The notes beneath the pieces were generated by a model. That model did no database searches. It saw only the letters and a list, made by a program, of their open reading frames with translations, and was not told the DNA's origin. A stretch of DNA of 64,000 nucleotides, from assembly GCA_947095535.1 (NCBI GenBank), contig OX352772.1:110799590-110863589 (forward strand), in the 5' to 3' direction. The first letter of the stretch is position 1; the number at the start of each line of letters is the position of its first letter. Positions 23,728-33,859 of this stretch are shown piece after piece. The position numbers and the translations under genes were made by a program. This stretch comes from Poecilobothrus nobilitatus. Lineage: Eukaryota > Arthropoda > Insecta > Diptera > Dolichopodidae.

Positions 23728-25305
23728 CGAGGAAGAATACAGTTGCCTTTGTCAACTCTTAGATACCCGTACGAACCGTTAGTATGTTCACAGCCTGTCA
23801 CTCTGCTTACAATATTATTTTTTTAATATTTTAGTATTTTAAAATAATTTGGGTGAATTTTATAATTTCTAGAACTATGGGTTGTACATATATTCAAACT
23901 ATATGTTTATACATTCTTCAAAAGCAGATTTTAACCTTCCACAAAACGATTATCAATCCAAAACTTTTTCAAATATTCTATAGTACCATTTAATACTAAG
24001 CGGTAAATGTATATTAAATTTACTTAGTACAAAATAGTAAATATAATTTTAAATATTATATTATATTATATTTAAATATTCCATTGACAGAATAATTTCT
24101 TATAAGTACAATAAAATACATATATTTATGTAAATACGACGCTATATAATATACACCTATACTCTTATCATTCATTCACTAGTGACATATACGATATGTA
24201 AATAAACATGATATTATATAAGTATGTATATATATCAATATCATATAAGTAAATAAAAATTCTTCAAGCAACCATTATGTTGTTTATTTATTTACATTTT
24301 TTTGTACTACGCATTATATCCTCAACAATTTCAAATTATCGAGTAAAACAAATGGAAAAAATTTGTTGAAGAAATTTGTTAGAAAATTTGAAAAAAACAA
24401 GTAACATTTTCGTCAATTATAAAGTAACGCTACATTATTAAAAAAAGTTGTTAACAGAAATAAGAGTATAATGTTGAAGCTTTAATTTTTGTGTATTACT
24501 TCAAAAAAATTTTAACAGGTGTTCAAGTTACAGGTGTTTAAAAATAGGAAATTTTCAGTTTTTGACCCCTTACAGCTCCTAAACGGGGGGTGACACAAAA
24601 AAAAATTTCTGAAATGACTCATACTTATTTTCAAAGATCTAACTTCTGTCAAAATTTCAAGTTTCCCACTTAAGCCGTTTAGAAGATAGAAGGGTTGAAG
24701 TATTTTGGAAAATTTGAGTTTCGCATAACGGTAAATTAAGACACCGTATGCCACAAATATATATTTATTGTATATACACTTTTAAAGCTAAAACAAATAG
24801 TAATCGTTTGGCGTTTTCAAAATGAAGATATAACTTATACTATAGATATAACTTGTGCTATAACAATTTAAATATAGAGCTTTTTTGAACTTTTGGGGAG
24901 CTGTAGCTCCGTAACGGGTGGGGCTATAAAAAAAAGTTATTAGAAATAAAATTAATATTTTTGTGAGATCTATCAGCAGTTAAAATTTCATAGCTCTATT
25001 TCAAAAAAAATGGGGGGATCTAAAAGTTAGGTGTTCGAGAGCTACCCTAAGTTTTGGTCCAAACGCAACCAAAAAAAATAGGGAACCTACATAATTACTC
25101 CCAAAATATTTTGTGTAAATTTGAAGATACTAGCTTTCTTAGTTTTTGAGTTAGCGTGCTGACGGACGGACGGACATGGCTCAAAAGTCTTAGAATTTTT
25201 TTCTGATCCGATCCATACCTCTGAAGGTGTATCTAGCTCGCTTATTTCGAAGTGTTACAAACGGAGGAGTAATTTTATTATACCCGATCCTATCGTACGG
25301 GTATA
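23728..25305 (-). mobile_element. DINE-1/Helentron-like element, family A, copy 3
   Basis: An inverted full-length copy. The plus strand starts 'cgaggaagaatacagttgcc' and ends 'gatcctatcgtacgggtata'. The 3' hairpin has one mismatch (AGTTGAC-AAA-GGCAACT). A (GGAC)n tract lies at about 25161-25180. It sits between 'ctttaataataaa' and 'aaaactttaaaaac', the continuous satellite text seen at 36980-36995, so it inserted into the first satellite unit. Confidence 0.75.
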
Positions 25306-26600
25306 AAAACTTTAAAAACTTTTCATATCTTCACCTTACTAATTTTTTTGCATAAGGATAGGAGGACTTAAATTGTTATAATAGAATATAAATTTGACTT
25401 TTGGTAAATATGTTTAAACCTTAATAATAATTTTGTATTTAAACCAAACTTTAAACACTTTTCATATCTTCACCCTACTAATTTTTTACATAAGGTTGGG
25501 AGAACTCAAATTGTTATAATCGAATGTAAATTTGACGTTTGGTAAATATGTTTAAACTTTAATAATAATTTTGTATTTAAACCAAACTTTAAAATTTTTA
25601 AACCAAACTTTAAACACTTTTCATGTCTTAACCTTACTAATTTTTTTGCATAAGGATAGGACGACTTAAATTGTTATAATAGAATATAAATTTGACTTTT
25701 GGTAAATATGTTTAAACCTTAATAATAATTTTGTATTTAAACCAAACTTTAAACACTTTTCATATCTTCACCCTACTAATTTTTTTCCATAAGGTTAGGA
25801 GAACTCAAATTGTTATAATCGAATGTAAATTTGACATTTGGTAAATATGTTTAAACTTTAATAATAATTTTGTATTTAACCAAACTTTGAAATTTTGAAA
25901 CCAAACTTTAAAAACTTTTCATATTTTTATCCTAATTTAAAATATTCAGCACCATAGCTTAAGCTTTTTAAATTTCAAATTAAAACATAACTGATATACT
26001 AACCACTAAGTTAAATTTAGAATAATCAATAAACTTTAATAATAATAAACTTTAAAAACTTTTAAACCAAACTTTAAAAACTTTTCATATTTTCACCCTA
26101 CTAATTTTTTACATAAGGTTGGGAGAACTCAAATTGTTATAATCGAATGTAAATTTGACGTTTGGTAAATATGTTTAAACTTTAATAATAATTTTGTATT
26201 TAAACCAAACTTTAAAATTTTGAAACCAAACTTTAAAAACTTTTCATATTTTTATCCTAATTTAAAATATTCAGCACCATAGCTTAAGCTTTTTAAATTT
26301 CAAATTAAAACATAACTGATATACTAACCACTAAGTTAAATTTAGAATAATCAATAACCTTTAATAATAATAAACTTTAAAAACTATTAAACCAAACTTT
26401 AAAAACTTTTCATATCTTCACCCCACTAATTTTTTTAAATAAGGTTAGGAAAACTCAAATTTTTATAGTAGAATGTAAATTTGACTTTTGGTAAATATGT
26501 TGAAACTTTTATAATAATTGTGTATTTAAACCAAGCTTTGAAATTTGTAAACCAAATTTTAAAAAGTTTTCATATTTTATACCAATTTAAAATATTCAGT
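25306..26600 (+). repeat. ~160/325-bp satellite array
   Basis: Tandem units carry 'cataaggtt(g/a)ggagaac', 'aatgtaaatttgac(g/t)tttgg' and 'taatttaaaatattcagcac'. Two kinds of half-unit of about 160 bp alternate to make a dimer of about 325 bp, though some regions repeat only one half. No coding frame is present. The same array is at 50910-52782, 36975-37094 and inverted at 29385-29715. Confidence 0.8.
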
Positions 26601-27504
26601 ACTATAGCGTTTTCAATTTAAAATATGAAAGACACAATCCTTTTTATTCATTTTGCATACTTTTTCGACTAATATATGCAAATAATATTTTTACATACTT
26701 TTAGGAGGACTAAAAGCTTTAATAAAGCTCCTCCTGCACCAGAACCGGCATATCCATTCTACTTATGTTATAATTTATTAAACTAATTTCCATAAACTAG
26801 ATTCTTTATTATGTGGGGTAGTTAAACATTTCTGTCCGCAATTTCTTTATTTATTGACTTAATCATCAATATTTTGTTCAGTAAGCAGAATTTCCAAAGT
26901 AAAGCTTGAATATTTAATTGAAACTTCCGCTTATTGGACAAAACAAAGAAAATAAGACATTTATTTTTAAGTATTATTCTTAATTATTATTAAGTACTAA
27001 ATCAGCTTTATTTATTACTTAATACAACACAAATTTTATAATATTTTTTGTTTACAAACATTAAAATATTTACAATTCTGTTTGTAAGCAGAATTTTAAC
27101 TTACCATTTCTTTTCAAAATTACATTAAACCTTATTTATTATAATATGCTTTTTGGACAATCTATTTTTCTATTTTTAGAACCAAAATAAATAATAGAAA
27201 ATTTATTCAAGTTTCAGTTCATCAACAAATTTTATAGTATTTCAATTACTGTTAACAATATTTTGTTTATTTAAGAAATTTTATCATTTAAATAAATTTT
27301 ACAACTTATAGTATAAAACTGCTTACCTACTAAGCAGAAACAGTATAAAATATAAAAAAGAAATAATTTTAAGTTTTAATTTATTGATAATTAACGTATG
27401 ATCATGGCAACATTATAATGGGCAACATTATAAACATTGTAACTGGAACACTGTATGCATTGTTGAGAAACATCGTTCGTTAATAAATTAATCAATATAA
27501 TTTG
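26601..27504 (-). mobile_element. Putative 3' LTR of an errantivirus-like retroelement (copy 1)
   Basis: This region lies directly downstream, on the minus strand, of an env fragment and a polypurine tract, as a 3' LTR should. A close copy is at 53880-54799. It includes a palindromic AGGAGG...CCTCCT element at 26703-26735. The outer boundary is uncertain because the sequence grades into satellite at about 26600. No paired 5' LTR was identified. Confidence 0.45.
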
Positions 27505-27517
27505 CTCCTCCCCTCTT
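27505..27517 (-). promoter_or_regulatory. Polypurine tract
   Basis: On the minus strand AAGAGGGGAGGAG lies between the env stop codon and the putative 3' LTR. This is the position of the plus-strand primer in LTR retroelements. The same tract is at 54800-54812. Confidence 0.55.
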
Positions 27518-27611
27518 AAGTTCGGGTGTCCATATCCGACTTTTCCAATGGTTTTAAATGAAATATAACTGCAGGCTGGTTTTGAACAATTGGTTTGATG
27601 GTATTTGTATT

Positions 27612-28104
27612 CTAATTTACTACTTCTTTCTTAGTTGCGTTATTGATAATTAACTTATTTCTTCGTTTGATTAAAGTTAATGCGATCAAAATAAATAGTA
27701 CTGTCATGATGATTGTAGTAAACCTGATGTTGATGTATTGGTCCATTTGTCTGTCATCGTTCACTAAATCGATTACTTTTGTTTTATTGTTATTGATTTC
27801 TTTTAATAATTCTAGAGATAAATGTTCTTGTAATTTATCAATATAGTTGAATTTGTTTGTAGAATGGCAGGAAATGGTTTCACTTTGATGATTTCTTCTA
27901 ATTTGAATTTTTGCTTATCAACTTCAATTGTAGAATTATGGAATATTAACAAAAATGTACCATTAATGTTTTGTTTATTGCCATCGATATTAATTTCCGT
28001 TATATTGATTAAGTAATAAAGTTCCAGATGATATTTCTTCGATTGCTGGAATATATTGATTGTTCGTAACATTGCACATTCAGCTTTCACCTTTTAGCAA
28101 ATTA
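27612..28104 (-). pseudogene. Errantivirus-type env, C-terminal fragment (copy 1)
   Basis: The minus strand carries the end of an F-like envelope glycoprotein. A segment at 28090-27812 contains INGTFLLIFHN. A frame change near 27850 is followed by ISCHSTNKF, a hydrophobic membrane anchor of about 20 residues (FTTIIMTVLFILIALTLI) and a short basic tail ending at a stop at 27612. The upstream side ends abruptly at 28105, where a P-element fragment begins. The longer copy is at 54907-55625. Envelope genes of this type occur in insect errantiviruses (Ty3/gypsy group). Confidence 0.6.
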
Positions 28105-28628
28105 AAACTAAAGTTGTGTGAAACGAAGAATACATGTATTTCAGATTTGTTGTCGTGTATTTTTCTAAATTCGAGTACTACCTAAATAGTTTTAAAAATA
28201 GTTTTATAATGGTAAATAATCTAATAAGGGTTTCGAGTTGTACAAATTATAGGTAAAAATAAATACTTAACAAAATTTTGAAACTTTAGTTTCAAAAAAA
28301 ATTTCGTGAATCATACAAATGATATGGCACTATTGTCTTTTATTCCAATGCATTCTTCTAAAAAGAAGTTTTAAAGTTTTTGAAAAAAAAAAAAAAACAA
28401 ATAAAAAAAAAAAATATTTATCATGTATGTACCTACATATTATCTAAAATTAAAATAGAATCAAATATTCACGAGAATATTTTTTTTAAAAGAACTATTG
28501 AGAAAGAGAAAAAAAGCATAGGAAAAAAATAAAAGAGCAAATGGGGCACTTGAAATCTGAAAAAATATCGAGAATTGTTATTGATATTTTTTGTTCTGCT
28601 TGCGTTATCTATATATATATAATTTCTG
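28105..28628 (-). mobile_element. P-like element fragment (inverted terminal part)
   Basis: Matches the reverse complement of about 18661-19135 and of 33870-34350. It ends at the terminal repeat ...ATAATTTCTG (28628). Its other end is missing and abuts the env fragment. It carries the motif 'tttcagatttcaagtgcccc' (reverse complement) also seen at 33925, which copy 18661 has lost. The right flank is LTR sequence beginning GTAGTATGGAT, close to the uninterrupted GTAGAATGGAT near 26760. Confidence 0.6.
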
Positions 28629-28740
28629 GTAGTATGGATTTGCCGGTTCTGGTGTAGGAGGAGCTTTTTAAAGCTTTTAGTCATCCTAAAAGTATGCAAA
28701 AAAATTATTTGCATATATTCGTCGAAAAAGTATGCAAAAT
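28629..28740 (-). mobile_element. LTR fragment, inverted relative to 26601-27504
   Basis: Contains 'gccggttctggtg(t/c)agg' and 'aggaggagctttttaaagc', the reverse complement of 26700-26760. It continues after the SINE dimer at 29314-29384, where it reaches satellite. Confidence 0.5.
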
Positions 28741-29038
28741 GGGGTGGCTTCGGGGGCTTCGGTAGCCTAGTGGGTAGGCGCGTGGCGTATTAACCGAAGG
28801 AGTGTGGGTTCGATCCCTGCACAGGTCGTAAGTGTTTTTCTTTACATACCCTTCTTACGACCAAATATAATGTAAATATATAGTATATCATATAAACAAA
28901 ATAAATAATATTAGTATATAATTTAATAATAGTATAAAAACCTATAATGGCCTTGGTAGCCGATGGTTCAATAATATTGCATTACATTTATGTATGCAAT
29001 GTTAATATAAATAAATAAATAAATAAATGGGGTGGCTT
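28741..29038 (+). mobile_element. tRNA-derived SINE, unit 1
   Basis: The head begins GGGGTGGCTTCGG and contains an RNA polymerase III box A (TAGCCTAGTGGGTAGG at 28763) and box B (GGTTCGATCCC at 28808), the tRNA-derived internal promoter. A non-tRNA body follows with 'taatggccttggtagccgat', then a (TAAA)n tail. A small duplication 'ggggcttc' lies at the 5' end relative to unit 2. Together with unit 2 it is flanked by a 13-14-bp target duplication. Confidence 0.8.
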
Positions 29039-29299
29039 CGGTAGCCTAGTGGGTAGGTGCGTGGCGTATTAACCGAAGGAGTGTGGGTTCGATCGCTGCA
29101 CAGGTCGTAAGTGTTTTTCTTTACATACCCCCCTTACGACCAAATATAATGTAAATATATAGTATATAATATAAACAAAGTAAATAATATTAGTGTATAA
29201 TTTAATAATAGTATAAACACCTATAATGGCCTTGGTAGCCGATGGTTCAATAATATTGCATTACATTTATGTATGTAATATTAATATAAATAAATAAAT
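29039..29299 (+). mobile_element. tRNA-derived SINE, unit 2
   Basis: A second head-to-tail unit with box A (TAGCCTAGTGGGTAGG) and box B (GGTTCGATCGC, one change in the last bases compared with unit 1). It has the same body and ends in (TAAA)n. AAGTATGCAAAATG follows at 29300-29313 and is also found at 28728-28741 before unit 1. No such duplication separates the units, so the dimer probably inserted as one piece or the second copy landed in the tail. Confidence 0.8.
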
Positions 29300-29384
29300 A
29301 AGTATGCAAAATGAGTAAAAAGGATTGTGTCTTTCATATTTTAAATTGAAAACGCTATAGTACTGAATATTTTAAATTGGTATA

Positions 29385-29715
29385 TAATATGAAAACTTTA
29401 GGTTATTGATTATTCTAAATTTAACTTAGTGGTTAGTATATCAGTTATGTTTTAATTTGAAATTTAAAAAGCTTAAGCTATGGTGCTGAATATTTTAAAT
29501 TAGGATAAAAATATGAAAAGTTTTTAAAGTTTGGTTTAAAAATTTCAAAGTTTGGTTTAAATACAAAATTATTATTAAAGTTTAAACATATTTACCAAAC
29601 GTCAAATTTACATTCGATTATAACAATTGAGTTCTCATAACCTTATGCAAAAAAATTAGTAGGGTGAAGATATGAAAAGTTTTTAAAGTTTATTATTATT
29701 AAAGTTTAAACTTTA
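29385..29715 (-). repeat. Satellite, inverted copy
   Basis: Two half-units of the ~160-bp satellite in reverse orientation, from 'ggttattgattattctaaat' to 'ttaaagtttaaac'. They lie between LTR-derived flank and the inverted 500-bp module. Confidence 0.7.
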
Positions 29716-30215
29716 ATATTACTCGAAAAAAAAAGTTTGATTTGAATAGGTACATAAAGAAAAGTATACAAAATAATTTTAAATGAAATGTTTTGTTATA
29801 ATAAATATATTATTTATAAAATAAATAATAAAAGTTTTGAGCTAAACGGTTGAAATATAATGAAATATTATGAACTTTGAGAAGTTTTATAGTTAAATTA
29901 AAAGTTATAAATAATCAGATAAATTTGAATTTTATCTAAACTTTTACTGTCAATTACATTTTTATATTTAACAAACGTTTTTTATTTGTCTCTGGTTTTA
30001 TTTAAAGTTTTCAACAGCTCAAAAACTTCGCTAAGCAAGTGATTAAACACACTTAAGATTCGATTTTTTTTTTTTTTTGTAATAATAAAAAAACAAGTTA
30101 ATTCCTGTTGTTTTAAATTATATATATATTTTTTTATTGATCTTTAAATTATATTTATTTATTAAAACTAACTTTTTTATATAACTTTATTCAAATTTCG
30201 TATGCACCTGAATTT
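29716..30215. repeat. Conserved ~500-bp module, inverted copy
   Basis: Reverse complement of 23216-23727 with scattered differences. It joins satellite on the left and the cut GIY-YIG frame on the right. Confidence 0.6.
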
Positions 30216-30530
30216 TTGACAGTATCTATATAGGACAAACAGGTAGAAATTTTGCGATTCGTTATTCGGAACACATTAGAGAACTTAATAAAGTGGATTC
30301 CACGTCCAATTTTGCCAATCACTTAATGGAAAAAACCATTCTAGCAATATAAATAACCTGAAAATCTTACATATTGATAAAAAAGGTAAAAAGTTGGATT
30401 TATTGGACTCTCTAGAAATTAAAAAAGCTATAAAACAAAATAAATCCATTTTGAACGAACAATTAGAATTGCGAAATTCACCTATGTTAAATATAGGAAA
30501 TATATCAAATCATCTATGTTTAGATTTGTA
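30216..30530 (+). pseudogene. Penelope-like GIY-YIG remnant, copy 2
   Basis: The plus-strand frame begins DSIYIGQTGRNFAIRYSEHI, right after a stop, and changes frame near 30335. It continues into SSNINNLKILHIDKKGK and a C-terminal tail ending at about 30530. The reverse transcriptase is absent. The uninterrupted tail, including the target site of the P-like element, follows directly. Confidence 0.65.
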
Positions 30531-30784
30531 ATTATTTAGTAGGTATAAATGTAATATTAAAAAATAGGAAAATTATTCATGTTTAGTATTATATTGTATT
30601 CGCCCTGATGATGGCAGTGATGCCGAAATATATATAGGCTTTATAATAAATAAATATAATATTTTAAGAATTATAAAAATAAAATATTAATAAAATTATT
30701 TTGTGGACAAAAAGTATAAATAAAAACCAATTTTTTACTCAATAAATCTAATAAAGATGTTCCACAAACTTACGGTTGAAAAAA
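30531..30784 (+). mobile_element. Penelope-like tail joined to PolB (copy at palindrome left arm)
   Basis: Continuation of the GIY-YIG remnant through the hammerhead-like motif to 'ccaattttttactcaataaatc', then PolB on the minus strand. This is the only place in the window where the GIY-YIG frame and the whole tail are contiguous without an insertion. Confidence 0.6.
30602..30639 (+). ncRNA. Hammerhead-ribozyme-like motif (third copy)
   Basis: Identical to the motif at 10925-10962: GCC, CTGATGA, T, GGCA-GTGA-TGCC, GAAA, TATATATA, GGC. It lies about 70 bp after the end of the GIY-YIG frame, consistent with a Penelope terminal ribozyme. Confidence 0.5.
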
Positions 30785-31866
30785 TTCAAGGATTATGTAT
30801 TTGTTAGTTAAGTCAACTAAGAGTTTGGGAATTTTACCTGTTGATGGAACTTTGATGGAACCTTTTCAGCACAAAAAGGAAAATCATTGTACAAATCATG
30901 TAAATGTTGTGGGTAATCTAAATCCACTTCTAAAACGTGACCAGTTTTCGAATCATCGGCAACTGAAAGCACATCAATATTTTCAGTAACGTCAACCCAC
31001 TGAAAATTTTTATGTGGTAAATATTGGATCATTGCCCATCCATATAAATTGTTAGCGTCTTAATATACTATGTATTTGGAAGGTTCGTTTCTTTTATAAG
31101 ATTCTTTCATGAATTTATTATTTGCTACTGAATGTCTAAGTGAGCACTGACTTATTCCACCACGTATCCCTTTTTTAGGGAAATTATACATATCAATATC
31201 AGTTAATAATTGTAATTTGATATCCGTGTATTTAATAGATTTTGTAGCATATTTTTCGAAAGTTTTCAAAAACATCAATAAAAAAAAGCTCTGTTTTAAA
31301 ACTTTACCTAAAAACATCTGTTTTAAGGTAAAGTTTTAAATAGTCCCATAAGTTTCGACAATCAAACGTATTCCATACATATAACTGCATGAACATGATG
31401 TGTTTGTCATTTGATTGTCGTTCAATTGAATTTTTTTATATGAAACAAATCATTTTAATTTAAATTTTTACATAAAGAATCAATGCTAGAAGCCATAAAT
31501 CTAAAGTTATCGAGAAAACGTAAATAAAATGAATGATTTTTATCTATTGTAATTTTTTTAGATAATGAAATATAACGTTCTTTATTCAAAGGAATGACAC
31601 CAATATGTCCATTCACTTAGTTTAGTTCTTTAAATAAAAGATGGCAATCACAGCCGAAAAAATTGTAAAAAAATATAGGAAAAAAATTTAGTCGCCTATG
31701 TAATAAATTACATTTAGAATGAGCGGGTCCTCTATAATTACCAGTAAAGTGACAATTGTCTCTAATTCTATCATTAAAAGCTAAATGCTTACCACCATAT
31801 GTGACAATTTTCCTGAATTAATTGTTGAAGCTGCTCATCAAGTGTTAACAGATTCATTGGCTTTGA
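30785..31866 (-). pseudogene. PolB fragment, copy 4 (left arm of palindrome)
   Basis: The minus strand holds the segment from the zinc site region to the start of the palm, ending at the Penelope-tail junction. Compared with copy 1 it lacks a ~50-bp stretch near 31230 (the PTNFYTTPGLSW part) and a second one near 31415. It retains the frameshift and the odd 'aaaactttacct' duplication (31295-31330). It has lost everything N-terminal of the LLTLDEQL motif and stops at the palindrome centre. Confidence 0.65.
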
Positions 31867-31901
31867 TGATAAATTTGGATGATAATTTTTGATGAATTTG
31901 G

Positions 31902-33560
31902 ATGGAAAAGGATGATAAATTTCATTTTGTCTACATTAAAAATTTATCAAGATTAAGTAGTTCTGTAACAAAACATATACATGAAATTTATATTTGTAAT
32001 ATGTGCTTGCAACATTTTTATACATTACAACAGTGTGATTTACACAAAATTGAGTGCAATAAAGTCGTTACAAAGCTTCCATCTATTGAGAAAAATACAC
32101 TCGAGTTTAAAAATTATCAACAACAATTTGAAACACCTTTTGTTATTTATGTCGAGTGTGAGATTATTTTACAACCTATTCCAACATGTAGTTCTAATCC
32201 AATGATGTCTTCAACAACAAATATTCATCAACATGTTCTAGTAGCTTTCCCGTACTACATTAAATGTTCTTTTGATGATAGTCAAAGCTGTTACAAATAG
32301 TTTGTTGGAGCTAACTGTGCTAAGGAATTTGTCATATCGTTAACAAAAACATGTAGTGAATTATATAAAAATATTTTTATGATGCCAAAGCCAATGAATC
32401 TGTTAACACTTGATGAGCAGCTTCAACAATTAATTCAGAAAAATTGTCACATATGTGGTAAGCATTTAGCTTTTAATGATAGAATTAGAGACAATTGTCA
32501 CTTTACTGGTAATTATAGAGGACCCGCTCATTCTAAATGTAATTTATTAAATAGGCGACTAAATTTTTTTCCTATATTTTTTTACAATTTTTTCGGCTGT
32601 GATTGCCATCTTTTATTTAAAGAACTAAACTAAGTGAATGGACATATTGGTGTCATTCCTTTGAATAAAGAACGTTATATTTCATTATCTAAAAAAATTA
32701 CAATAGATAAAAATCATTCATTTTATTTACGTTTTCTCGATAACTTTATATTTATGGCTTCTAGCATTGATTCTTTATGTAAAAATTTAAATGAAAATGA
32801 TTTGTTTCATATAAAAAAAGAATTCAATAATAATGAAAAAATTAAACTTATGACCCGAAAGGAAGTTTTTCCCTATGAGTATTTAAATTCAATTGAACGA
32901 CTTGACAAAAGAAGTTTACTTTCACAAGAAGCTTTTACCAATCAAATGACAAACACATCATGTTCCGATGAAAACTACATTCATGCAGTTATATGTATGG
33001 AATACGTTTGATTGTCGAAACTTATGGGACTATTTAAAACTTTACCTTAAAACAGATGTGCTTGTTTTGATTGATGTTTTTGAAAACATTCGAAAAATAT
33101 GCTACAAAATCTATTCTTTAGATCCTACAAATTTTTATACTACCCCAGGTCTGTCATGGGCAGCTATGTTAAAATACACGGATATCAAATTACAATTATT
33201 AACTGATATTGATATGTATAATTTCCCTAAAAAAGGGAAACGTGGTGGAATTAGTCACTGCTCACTTAGACATTCAGTAGCAAATAATAAATTCATGGGA
33301 GAATCTTATAAAAGAAACGAACCTTCCAAATAGATAGTATATGAAAACGCTAACAATTTATATGGATGGGCAATGATCCAATATTTACCACATAAAGATT
33401 TTCAGTGGGTTGACGTTACTGAAAATATTGATGTGCTTTCAGTTGCCGATGATTCAGAAACTGGTTACGTTTTAGAAGTGGATTTAGATTACCCACAACA
33501 TTTACATGATTTGCACAATGATTTTCCTTTTTGTGCTGAAAACTAAGTCCACCAACAGGT
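31902..33560 (+). pseudogene. PolB fragment, copy 5 (right arm of palindrome)
   Basis: Plus-strand copy starting within the DDKFHFVYIKNLSRL segment. It passes through the TAG after SCYK (32300), the CHICGKH zinc site and a new TAA at 32632, then the shared frame change near 33000 and the palm start (LYGWAM near 33363). It ends at 33560 at the Penelope-tail junction, where a few bases differ from copy 3 ('aaaactaagtccacc'). Only 1.2 kb of it pairs with copy 4; the first ~475 bp form the spacer of the palindrome. Confidence 0.65.
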
Positions 33561-33599
33561 AAAATTCCCAAACTCTTAGTTGACTTAACAAACAAATAC

Positions 33600-33859
33600 A
33601 TAATCCTTGAATTTTTTCAACCGTAAGTTTGTGGAACATCTTTATTAGATTTATTGAGTAAAAAATTGGTTTTTATTTATACTTTTTGTCCACAAAATAA
33701 TTTTATTAATATTTTATTTTTATAATTCTTAGAATATTATATTTATTTATTATAAAGCCTATATATATTTCGGCATCACTGCCATCATCAGGGCGAATAC
33801 AATTTAATACTAAACATGAATAATTTTCCTATTTTTTAATATTACATTTATACCTATAT
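33600..33859 (-). mobile_element. Penelope-like tail (copy at palindrome right arm)
   Basis: Reverse complement of the tail at 30531-30784, containing a fourth hammerhead-like motif. It is cut at about 33855, where P-like element sequence starts without a clean terminal repeat. Confidence 0.55.
33757..33794 (-). ncRNA. Hammerhead-ribozyme-like motif (fourth copy)
   Basis: On the minus strand all core and stem bases match the copy at 10925: GCC, CTGATGA, GGCA-GTGA-TGCC, GAAA, TATATATA, GGC. Confidence 0.5.

Noticed and set aside
28763..28820. A functional tRNA gene
   Set aside because: Box A and box B are present, but the sequence continues into a SINE body with (TAAA)n tail and target duplication, and the cloverleaf ends do not close.
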